A stretch of DNA of 23,754 nucleotides, taken from positions 1-23,754 of the forward strand of contig JAQGDQ010001835.1 in NCBI GenBank assembly GCA_030141605.1, given 5' to 3'. Position 1 is the first letter of the stretch; each line of letters starts with the position of its first letter. This document shows, piece after piece, positions 7,101 to 14,158 of the stretch. Position numbers and translations under genes: made by a program. Below the pieces are notes generated by a model that saw only the letters and a list, made by a program, of their open reading frames with translations, ran no database searches and had not been told where the DNA came from. Source of the stretch: Tubiluchus corallicola (Eukaryota; Priapulida; Priapulimorpha; Priapulimorphida; Tubiluchidae).

Positions 7101-9641
7101 CATGGCTGACTCATCAGACGTCCGCGGTTGACTATCTTGATGCGTGGATTGATTGCTGCTGCCACCTGGTACTTGGATGTTGCTAAAGTCTATACTCATG
7201 CTAGGCAAAGCTGAAATAATTGAAGAAAGTTAACACCAGATGTCACTGGCACTTGGATGTTGCTAAAGTCTATACTCATGCTAGGCAAAGCTGAAATAAT
7301 TGCAGAAAGTTAACACCAGATGTCACTGCAAATGAAAGTGTAGAATTTGCACAGAACAAGAGTGAACTATCCTCACTTATACAATTATTGTAGGTGCACA
7401 ATCTGCCTGTTTGTCAACAAGTGTGAACAAGGTAAGCCATACTGCACCTAGTGAGTAGATAAATAAGTGACCATTAGGAAAACCAATATTGAACAATTTC
7501 ATCTGCCACACTGACAGATCGTCAATAGCTTGAGCTAAGTTTCGGTGCTGGCACACTCATTAGCAGTAGGCACCGCATTAAGTTCCTATTTAAGCACTCG
7601 GATACTAAAGGATGTAGTATGCTAACCTGCATTAAAAAGCTTTTTTCATTGTCCTACAAAAGATTGTTACAGTAATTCCTCGTTTAATGTCTCCCCCTTA
7701 GCGATGCTTCATTTTAGTGATGCTGAAGATCTAACACCCTTTTCACACTTAAGAACTCACAACAACGATTTTTTTAATTTCGAAACACAACGATTTTTTA
7801 GTTTATCAACAAATTTTTACCTAATTCGAAGCATTTAAAAGGTACATGTTGCCTTATTTTGTCTAGAAATGCATTAATGACCTAAACAGTGCAATTATTA
7901 CGATGTCTTTGCTTACCGACAGACAAAGTTTTAAATTCTAGTGGTTCGTGTCAAGTGATATCTGTTTGCTGACTTATATGCATCCAGACACTTGAGTTTA
8001 AATTTTACGCCAAGGAATTTGGCATGTAACCTGTTGCTATAACAACCAGATTAGTACTATATGAAATTATCTCAAGGTCGCTCCATGTAAGGTAGGGGTG
8101 TGCAAATTATCTGACTAGCCGGGCCATATTAAACATTCCCGTAATTCCTGCAGGCCACATGCAGTTTGGTCAAGGAGCCAAGTACAATAGGACCTAATAA
8201 CAATTTTTATATCATCTGATCTGTCACATCATTACTACTGCACTACTACACTCAAAAAACTATTTTAGAAATTATTAAAATTTATATTAAAAACCAAATA
8301 TTTCGTCATGTCCGACAGTGACATTAAGTGACAATGGGGTGTAACGGTTAATGCCATCCGATTTAGAGGAAAAAACTACCCGCACTATTTTTGCGATATT
8401 GGCGCAGATTTCAGCTAGATCGCGTGGGCCGCACTTTCATTACGTTGGCAAACCTCTTCGCGGGCCGCACAAGATCCCTCGGCGGGCCGCAAGTGGTCCG
8501 CGGGCCGCAGTTTGCACACCCCTGATGCAAGGTTATGGCTCTCACTACTCAGTGTTTAACTGGTAACAGCCTATATCTAAGCTTCAACATTAAAGAAAAT
8601 GAGCGGCTGATAGCAATTCTAGCAAGATAGTGGTAAGAAAGATGGGTGGTTTCAAGCAAACAGGAAGACATTATTCAGTAAAAATATGAATAAAACTTAT
8701 TAAAACTCATATGATTTAAGCAGCGTTGATTTTTATCTGCCCAACATATCTCAATTCCTTTAAATTACATCCTGTGGAACTCTTGCTTTCGCTCAACATC
8801 ACGTTTTGCTGAAACACATTAGCGTCGTTAAGCGAGGATGTACACCTCTCTGTCACTTTGGTTACATTCTACATGTGACATAGGCATTACTATCTAACTG
8901 TTAGCCTCCGCCCAATTTGGGCTTCCCTGCTGTTACATTACCACCTTAAGCTGATGAGTCTGTTGCTATGAAACTTCTTTACTGTTTTCAATAAAATAGT
9001 TTAGTTTGCTTAAATCTGTGCAGTTTAATGTTTTCTACCAGTGATCTCACAAACAGTATTGCTGTGGTCACTCGACACTAATGACTGAATATTAGGGTGC
9101 AGTATACGTGATGCACACACATCTCTCCATAAAAGACACATAATTGAAACTCTGGCACAATTAATATATGCCCGAGCATGTACATAAGATTCGTGTCAAA
9201 ACAACTTATTGTCTGCTTCAACGCCAAGTTTTTTAATAGTATTTCAGTAGTACTCGGCATTCTGCAAAACGTTTAACTTTCAGCTAATTAAGGCGAAGAT
9301 TAAGCCACAATGATACGTTCTATAGTTTTATAACTAAATTGAATTATTAATATTATTAATACAAGAGGCTAAAAAGGCCCAAAGCTACCTGGTGCGCCAG
9401 AAGGCGATTGTCCTTGCGACCGTCGCGACTGTATCAGAACAACATCGTTCTCCTTCACTCCGTAGGATGCCAACGTTTTCTTGCTTTGATCTAGGACTTT
9501 GCCTTCATGGACAACCACAATATTTGGCGCTGGAATACCGCACTCGAATTCACACAAAGCCTTGAAATTTTCCACTTCCAAATCCCCGCTAACATCCATA
9601 GAATAGATTTCGTCAGAATCTGTCGTTATTGTTAGCTTCAT
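4052..9641 (-). CDS. DDI1: DDI1/DDI2-type ubiquitin-receptor aspartic protease, 5' five exons
   Basis: DNA-damage-inducible protein 1 homologue, a shuttle factor that carries ubiquitinated clients to the proteasome and has a retroviral-like aspartic protease domain; in animals the family also cleaves the transcription factor NRF1. Exons in order: 9389-9641, 6962-7210, 5704-5830, 5224-5351, 4052-4180. All introns are GT-AG and the phases join without a frame break into about 295 residues: ubiquitin-like domain (~1-77), Ser/Gln-rich linker (~85-125), helical DDI domain (~130-210) and the start of the RVP domain with catalytic Asp at about residue 251 in the motif FVDSGA. The family is usually ~400 residues, so the second half of the protease and the C-terminus are missing. 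No matching exon is visible in 1-4051 on the minus strand, where the inverted chimeric segment lies. Identity is seen directly; function is from family knowledge. Confidence 0.93.
4185..4294 (-). repeat. tRNA-derived SINE-like unit abutting DDI1 exon 5
   Basis: On the minus strand: A box TAGCCTATTGG (4274-4284, one mismatch to TRGYNNARNNG), then GTTAAAACGCCACGCTGG, a T-rich insert, and the B-box-like GTTCCATTCC (4214-4223). It ends in a T-rich tail that runs straight into the exon 5 acceptor at 4181. The tail therefore supplies the polypyrimidine tract. A related B-box half lies at 4908-4968. Confidence 0.5.
4908..4968 (-). repeat. Partial second copy of the SINE-like unit
   Basis: About 75% similar by eye to 4205-4262: both carry (minus strand) GTTCC-TTCC followed by the GCTTGTT end and preceded by a T-rich insert. 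The A-box half is not recognisable. It lies inside DDI1 intron 4. The rest of that intron (4295-4907, 4969-5223) shows no gene; 4320-4470 is locally GC-rich. Confidence 0.45.
5224..5351 (-). CDS. DDI1: DDI1 exon 4: start of retroviral-like protease with catalytic Asp
   Basis: 128 nt between acceptor gcttag and donor gttagt. It encodes [20 protein letters not shown], the first protease strands ([18 protein letters not shown]) and the catalytic FVDS. The exon ends one base into the Gly codon of the DSGA active-site motif, so the active-site loop is split by intron 4. Confidence 0.93.
5352..5703. other. DDI1 intron 3, nothing recognised
   Basis: No repeat or exon is seen apart from the stretch above ~5625 that is shared with the left arm. 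The duplicated sequence ends within this intron near a GCATGTCAG string that matches the microhomology at the chimeric junction. Confidence 0.5.
5704..5830 (-). CDS. DDI1: DDI1 exon 3: helical domain
   Basis: 127 nt, acceptor gttcag, donor gttgga. Encodes [14 protein letters not shown], then [20 protein letters not shown], the basic helical segment and NADPFD motif typical of DDI proteins. A second copy with the same length and splice sites sits on the plus strand at 686-812 and differs at four positions, all synonymous. Confidence 0.93.
6185..6440. repeat. 46-bp minisatellite in DDI1 intron 2
   Basis: About five units, the reverse complement of the array at 107-340, with one degenerate unit (~6265-6300). 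Alternating GCAATA and CTCAATA forms are seen. The difference in unit detail between the two arms is one of the clearer signs that the DDI1-derived arms have diverged. Confidence 0.85.
6689..6950. repeat. 52-bp tandem repeat, five units
   Basis: Units of 52 bp, each with AACTATGTCAGTTATTAGTC, then AACGATCATTTTC and TGTTGCCATGGATACAGT. They lie in DDI1 intron 2, ending 12 bases from the exon 2 donor. Differences between units are few (GG/AG, CG/CA). Confidence 0.9.
6962..7210 (-). CDS. DDI1: DDI1 exon 2: linker and start of helical domain
   Basis: The acceptor atttcag precedes base 7210 and donor gtaagt follows base 6962; the length is 249 nt. The first half is a Gln/Ser/Pro-rich linker after the family motif [11 protein letters not shown]. 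The second half is the conserved DDI helix region, with [14 protein letters not shown] and [10 protein letters not shown]. Its 5' boundary is tandemly duplicated at 7251-7329 (separate entry), and a 52-bp array starts 12 bases past its donor. Confidence 0.92.
7251..7329 (-). repeat. Tandem duplicate of the DDI1 exon 2 acceptor boundary
   Basis: Bases 7171-7250 are repeated with an 80-bp period and a single mismatch. The duplicate carries the acceptor atttcag and the first ~40 coding bases of exon 2. If the upstream acceptor (before 7290) were used, the reading frame would shift and meet a TGA soon after the original boundary. Confidence 0.9.
7330..8092. other. DDI1 intron 1, 3' part; possible decayed DNA-transposon end
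   Basis: No gene. AGTAATTCCTCGTTTAATG near 7671 after a TA resembles a mariner/Tigger-type terminus. A similar inverted string (CCTCGCTTAACG on the minus strand, about 8820-8840) lies beyond the hAT element, so 7670-8840 may be an old element with a younger one nested inside. The end match is only about 12 bases, so this is weak. Confidence 0.3.
8093..8524. mobile_element. Non-autonomous hAT-like element (MITE), copy 2, with 8-bp target duplication
   Basis: 432 bp, inverted relative to the copy at 3043-3542. The ends are TAGGGGTGTGCAAATT and TTTGCACACCCCTG. It is flanked by ATGTAAGG (8085-8092) and ATGCAAGG (8525-8532), an 8-bp target site duplication with one mismatch, as expected for hAT. 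There is no transposase. It sits inside DDI1 intron 1. Confidence 0.85.
8533..9388. other. DDI1 intron 1, 5' part, no gene seen
   Basis: AT-rich, no tandem array. The open frames here lack any recognisable domain. The possible transposon end near 8820-8840 is described with the 7330-8092 entry. Confidence 0.5.
9389..9641 (-). CDS. DDI1: DDI1 exon 1: start codon and ubiquitin-like domain
   Basis: Begins at ATG 9641-9639 with A at -3. An in-frame TAA lies nine bases upstream, which fixes this start. It encodes 84 full codons starting [16 protein letters not shown] and holding the beta-grasp ubiquitin-like fold, with family-typical segments [10 protein letters not shown] and [15 protein letters not shown]. 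The exon ends CCA-G before donor gtagct (phase 1). No coding sequence is seen upstream to 10.3 kb. Confidence 0.92.
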
Positions 9642-10340
9642 TTTTATTTATACGTGTTGTTGAGGAGGCCAAGCAATAATAAATTTAAACCAAAACGGAC
9701 ACGACGAATGACTGAAACTAACGCAACTGAAAACCAGTAGCATTCAGTCGACTGTTCTGCCATCTAGTGTCAAATTTAGTAACGCCCAAAAACAAACTTT
9801 TACTTTTTTCAACGCCCCTCACACTAGTACAAGCGCCGAATAAAGTGGTTGTCAACTTACCATGTGTTCCGACACTTCTTCCACGACAAAGATGCTATTT
9901 ATCAGATTTAAAAACTAATAATTATGGTCACCAGCTTTCTCCAGAAGCACCGTCAAGCGATCTGCCTCTTTGTATGCTGTGTTTCTGTATAGATTAATTT
10001 TTGACCGTTTGTCTATCTGTCTCACTATTTGTCTCTGTCTGCCTCGCTGTGTAATTTTAGCTAAATTTATGGAGTCAACAAGACTGATATCTATAGGTCA
10101 GCAACTGTTATAAGCAGTTAAAGCTTTTCCAAAAACGATTATAATACTAAAGCAAGATAAAAAAAATGCATAAAGGCTTGTCTAGAGGTCAAAACTCTAT
10201 CAGTTCTCTTAAAAATTTACGTCATATGTAGCATATGTCTTCATAATAATATATAATAACAATAATATGTAATAATATCACATTATTACACAATTTTATT
10301 ACGTAATAATATATAATATCTTCAATGATAAGAATAATGC
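9642..10340. other. Region upstream of DDI1, probably promoter and 5' UTR
   Basis: Holds the DDI1 5' leader and presumably its promoter. A TATAAATA string lies immediately before the start codon, too close to act as a TATA box. 10235-10320 is an AT-only tract of ATAATAT-like repeats with internal symmetry. No conserved coding sequence is seen. Confidence 0.4.
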
Positions 10341-10359
10341 TATTTTTTTTTGTTTAACC

Positions 10360-10900
10360 AGCCATACATTGCCAGCTAGGAGCACCGTGACAAAGGGTCT
10401 TGCAGAATTTGTAAAAGTGGGCAAAACTAAGTTCATTTCATTTTGAAAACCTGTATTAATCAGAATGGTGGCAAAGCTGTAACAACTGATATGTGGACAG
10501 ACTCTTATAACAGTCTGAATTAAGCTTCACTGACAGTGCACAAAATAGTAAACAGTACAGCATATTCTAGACAATCTGATAGCTACCAATGAGGCTAAAA
10601 CAGCAGAAAATATATACAGAGATTTCCAGAAAAATTTGGAGACCATGTGTTTTGAAAACAAGACAGTTCTAGAGCGATTTGTGTTTGTTTTTGATGAACA
10701 ATCAAATAGCAAAGCAGCGCTGAGAAATCACATCGGGTTACCATGTGCAGATCACACATCAGCTACCACTAATCAGCACACATCATCGTTATCGATGCAA
10801 GAAGATGAGGACCTTTCTCAGCCTCCATTAAGGCTTGCAAGCAGCTTTCCTAAAGAAAAGTGGCAACAATGTGAACTTATCAAAAACCGTTAAACAGCAA
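10360..10900 (+). pseudogene. hAT-superfamily transposase relic
   Basis: In broken frames: NGGKAVTTDMWTDSYNSLN (~10463-10520, the DDE-region TTDMWTD block), LTVHK, then after a frame change ATNEAKTAENIYRDFQ (~10578-10625) and LERFVFVFDEQSNSKAALRN followed by IGLPCADH (~10668-10755). VFxxDEQSNxKAAL and the C-x-x-H of LPCADH are characteristic hAT transposase motifs. Stop codons and at least one frameshift make it dead. No terminal repeats are identified around it. It is not clearly related to the two MITEs. Confidence 0.65.
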
Positions 10901-11565
10901 AATGACACGAGGCGGAATTCGATGTCCAACATGCTTGAGTCAGTGCTACACGTGTTCGGTAAAATATAAGAACTACTGGAGGACAATAGCCTTCTGCAAA
11001 AATTGAAGCATTTCACTGCGCTGTTTGTTCATCTATGTTCTATGAGGTTCCACGGGTTCTATGTTTTGTCATTCTGGGCCTACTGCAATGTTATCTAAGT
11101 TTGTTCCAAACGAATTACTGCCGAAATTTCTGCACCTAACGGTCATTGCTGGAATTTTAAGTTACAAGTTTTACACAACGTTACTGCTGACGCAAGCTTT
11201 GTATGCAGTAAGACAGCTTTGTAAGTGATACAAAATTTCGAGACAAATTTTTCTAGCTTTGTTGTAGAATTATGTTTGCTTGTCCTTTAAATTACCCTTC
11301 TGTCAATTGCAAGAATTACACATAAGAAAGTGCAATAATATGTAATTTCAAATGAATTAAATATCTACCTCTTGATGAAAATGTTTTATAAAGATGCAAT
11401 TACCTGTATTAATAGCCATTTCTAATGACCATTTTAGACATGTATTTTTGATTTAAATTGTCTACTGTTGCTGTTATCTAAAAATAGATCTATTGTGAAT
11501 AATGTACCAAGGTTCCAAATTAGGTAATAACTTGTTTTATAAATCTATCTATGTTAGCTCCTTAA
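10901..11565. other. Downstream of the hAT relic, no gene; dispersed repeat at 11085-11175
   Basis: May include decayed 3' transposase sequence. The stretch GCAATGTTATCTAA through CTGCACCTAACGGTCATTGC (11088-11150) recurs at ~70% identity at 12702-12765, a dispersed repeat of unknown type. Confidence 0.4.
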
Positions 11566-12176
11566 GGCCCGTGTCAGACAGAACTGAACGCAAGGCACAA
11601 GCTTTGAGAAAAAGCTTCCCCACGAAAACTGAAAGGTCCTTGTCACACAGATAATCCATTTGTCGTCTTCCGTAATCCGTCAGCCGTAATCCGCGCTGGG
11701 TCCTCACAAGCCAGCAGTTTTGAGCAATTCATAAGGCGCTTATTGCGAAATGAATTTGGCGATTAGTTTTATTTGCAATGAGGCGTTTTAGTTCATTGCT
11801 TAACGCAGTAATTAACGTGTTTGCGGTTCTTACATTGCACAATTTATCTATGTCATAAGCATTCGTAACAGAATGTTCTCATAAACATTAAAAAGTAATT
11901 TTTAATCACAATATTTGACCAGTTCTGCAATTATGTGCAAATATGTGCATTGCCGAAACGGGTTATAACAAAACGCCTTTCTAGTTACGCAGAGTAAGGA
12001 GCATACTGCGGATTATCATACAATCCTTCTTGAAGATGGAAGACGTCACATGGATTACGGATTAACGGCGGAGCATACTGCGGATTATCATACAATCCTT
12101 CTTGAAGATGGAAGACGTCGTATGGATTACGGATTAACGGCTTGCTCCTTGCGTATTTCTCTGTATGACACTGGCC
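11566..12176. mobile_element. PIF/Harbinger-like MITE with TAA target duplication
   Basis: 611 bp. The ends are GGCCCGTGTCAGACAGA and, inverted at the right, GGCCAGTGTCATACAGA (15 of 17 match), followed on both sides by an ACGCAAGG-type subterminal string. It is flanked by TAA at 11563-11565 and 12177-12179. A 3-bp TWA duplication is the hallmark of PIF/Harbinger. There is no transposase. Internal GGATTACGGATTA motifs occur at both ends, and a 72-bp tandem duplication lies at ~11998-12142. Confidence 0.75.
11998..12142. repeat. 72-bp tandem duplication inside the Harbinger-like MITE
   Basis: GGAGCATACTGCGGATTATC through GGATTACGGATTAACGGC occurs twice, 72 bases apart, nearly identical (CACA/CGTA difference). 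Confidence 0.88.
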
Positions 12177-12179
12177 TAA

Positions 12180-12761
12180 CTCATGCCATTTAGGTAAGAC
12201 ATCGCAAACTGAAACTAAAGTTACAAGACCGTGAAACTTCCATTCACAAAAATTCTCAAATCACGTCTCATGATAAGACAGTGGGAATAAAATAGCTACT
12301 CAATATCCGGAAAATACAGTAACAGAATTAATATAGCTATAGTTATTCTATTACTATAAGATACAGGTAACAAATATGTACAATTTCTAATAATCATGTC
12401 AAGTGAACAACTGCAATCATTTACAGGGGAAGAAAAGACGATCTTAAAGCATATCCAAAAAACTTTACATACAAAGTTACTTTACAGCATTACACCTACC
12501 TGTATGTATCGAAACATTTTAGTAATTTAAAATGTTTGCACCACCTGCTAAACAGCATCGCTATCCCAGCGTGCATCACTGATTCACCAAAAAATGTATC
12601 TTTTAATGTTACTGGCAATATAAAGTAATTCAACCTTTTGCTTATAGTTAGCCAAGAGTGCGCTATGAATGCTCTGATTATTTTTTTCAAACTTTATGCA
12701 ATGTTATCTAAACTTCCTTTAAACGATTCGGCATTAAAATGGCTGCACCTAGCGGTCATCG
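12180..12761. other. Intergenic, no gene seen
   Basis: AT-rich, no array. The open frame on the minus strand at 12496-12690 has no recognisable domain. The dispersed repeat of 11085-11175 recurs at 12698-12785. Confidence 0.45.
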
Positions 12762-13006
12762 CAAGCATTTGAAGTTTTATAGCTTTATGTAGGTAAGTTG
12801 TAAACTTGTGCTGCCACCTGTTTGCTAGATCGTAAATCTTTATTGTTGAATGAGGAGACTAACAACAGATGGCAGCACCAGTAAGAAATTCTCCAATAGC
12901 TAATCTGCCATAACCTGTGAAAATTGAAATTTTTGTATTGAGATTTTTCGTTCATGTCATTTTTAAAACTAACAAGCATTTGAAGTTTCATAGCTTTATG
13001 TAGATA
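12762..13006. repeat. Copy of the 110-bp repeat family between 32-bp direct repeats
   Basis: GCATTTGAAGTTTTATAGC through TTATGTAGGTAA (12763-12797) recurs at 12974-13006. Between them lie GTGCTGCCACCTGTTTGC, a short spacer, then one unit of the 110-bp family (AACAACAGATGGCAGCACC). The start matches 14240-14330, so this is a second copy of a unit also present at the foot of the MetX array. The two CTGCCA/TGGCAG strings can form a ~15-bp stem. Confidence 0.65.
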
Positions 13007-13296
13007 AACGATTTTCTTGTGCTTTTTACATTTTCACTAATAAGAATGATTTATAAATTAAAACATCTCTGTGAATAATATCCACAATAAAAGCTTTCAC
13101 TAAAACAACATTATAATATATAAGCTTAACAATCCATACATTAGCTAGAATGATCAGAAAACAACAACGCTACTACTTATAGTCTACCGTTGCTTCTTTA
13201 TCATAATTATATACAAAACAGTTACGTGTAAATGATTGACAATTTCTTTATCTTAGCTACAAATCTTTATCACATTGTACAATCCAACAATAAAAT

Positions 13297-13445
13297 TTGA
13301 TATTAAACACGTCGTTAATAGTCACCGAAGCAGATAAACCACAAATTATACTTTTTTCTTTGCTTTTTACGTTGACTTGTGAGAACTTATGATATTAACT
13401 TAATGTATTTTAGTGTCGCTGTTCAATATTGGATACATAGTTGTA
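13297..13445. repeat. ~150-bp direct repeat, left of the RT relic
   Basis: TTGATATTAAACACGTCGT through TTGGATACATAGTTGTAATC. It recurs at 13781-13933 with roughly 85-90% identity by eye. The pair tightly brackets the reverse transcriptase fragment. The stretch from 13007 to 13296 holds no gene. Confidence 0.75.
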
Positions 13446-13790
13446 ATCTTCATGGGAGAACACAAGTGGTTCGACATAATAATGAAATTTCAAATGAAGC
13501 TTCTATAACCCATGGGGTACCACAAGGCTCAATCTTAGGTCCATTGCTATTTTTAATACATATAAATCCAAATCTGTTCTGTTCCAGTTTGCAGACGATA
13601 CGAGCATATTCTTTGAATTAAACAAGGCTGATAATTTAATGTATATCAACCGTGAGTTACGAAAATATTGCTATTTGGTTCAAAACGAGTAAGTTGTCAT
13701 TAAATTCTACACAAACTAAATCTATCATTTTTAGTGTAAGACACAAGAAAATTCCAATTAATAATGACGAACAAGAACATTTGATATTAA
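13446..13790 (+). pseudogene. Non-LTR retrotransposon reverse transcriptase relic
   Basis: Encodes GRTQVVRHNNEISNEASI, then THGVPQGSILGPLLFLIHIN, the RT motif GVPQGSxLGPLLFL of LINE elements. After a small deletion and frame change come QFADDTSIFFELNKAD (catalytic FADD) and, in a third frame, WFKTSKLSLNSTQTKS. These belong to the palm domain of Jockey/CR1-like RTs; only ~110 residues survive, broken by frameshifts. No endonuclease domain or tail is seen. Confidence 0.8.
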
Positions 13791-13933
13791 ACACGTCGTA
13801 AATGATCACTGATGCAGATGAAACACAAATGATACTTTTTTCTTGCTTTTTAAGTTTCACTTGCGAGAAATTATGATATTAATTTAATGTATTTTAGTGT
13901 CGCTATTTAATATTGGATACATAGTTGTAATCA
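13781..13933. repeat. ~150-bp direct repeat, right of the RT relic
   Basis: Second copy of 13297-13445. The repeats do not start TG or end CA and hold no LTR signals, so an LTR element is unlikely. Confidence 0.75.
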
Positions 13934-13949
13934 TAATTACAAAAACCAG

Positions 13950-14050
13950 TAGAGGAATACTAGATTACAATCTTGGAGTTGAACCTGCGGCCATCCGATT
14001 GCAGTAATCTAACAACAGCACTTGACTAAGCTACTCGAATTCGAGACGTG
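13950..14050 (-). repeat. tRNA-derived SINE-like unit in the MetX 3' flank
   Basis: On the minus strand: A box TAGCTTAGTCA (one mismatch) within TAGCTTAGTCAAG (14021-14033), then GATGGCCGCAGGTTCAACTCC with a perfect B box (13975-13985), 36 bases apart as in tRNA genes. It is sense-oriented with MetX and starts ~40 bases after the stop codon, so it is probably within the 3' UTR. An ATTAAA (minus) near 13880 could be a poly(A) signal. Confidence 0.6.
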
Positions 14051-14086
14051 GTTGATTACGATTCTCTCTGATGAAGATTCCTGGGG

Positions 14087-14158
14087 TTAGTTGAAAACTT
14101 TCTCCTTTTTGTGTTTGCTGGCACTCCCTTTTACGCTAAGATCCGTCTCCAGGAAACC
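14087..14158 (-). CDS. metX: MetX terminal exon
   Basis: 72 nt after acceptor tttcctag. Encodes [20 protein letters not shown] and then VFN before the TAA stop at 14089-14087. GFLE directly after GAAIK matches the usual family C-terminus (GAAVKGFLE-like); the basic tail is not conserved in the family. Frame and phase 0 agree with exon 8. This exon has no counterpart in the left inverted copy. Confidence 0.85.
   Translation of the reverse strand, partial: GFLETDLSVKGSASKHKKEKVFN

Noticed and set aside
7670-8840. Definite mariner/Tigger element with nested hAT MITE
   Set aside because: End similarity is limited to about 12 bases and no TA duplication is certain at the right end; kept only as a weak note.
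9767-9997. Divergent small gene upstream of DDI1
   Set aside because: Open frame of 76 codons with no domain, no splice evidence and no start context that stands out.
10527-10712. Minus-strand open frame across the hAT relic
   Set aside because: Antisense shadow; the plus strand carries the hAT motifs.
13297-13933. LTR retrotransposon with two LTRs
   Set aside because: Repeats lack TG...CA ends and LTR signals, and the RT is of LINE type (GVPQGS, FADD), not LTR type.
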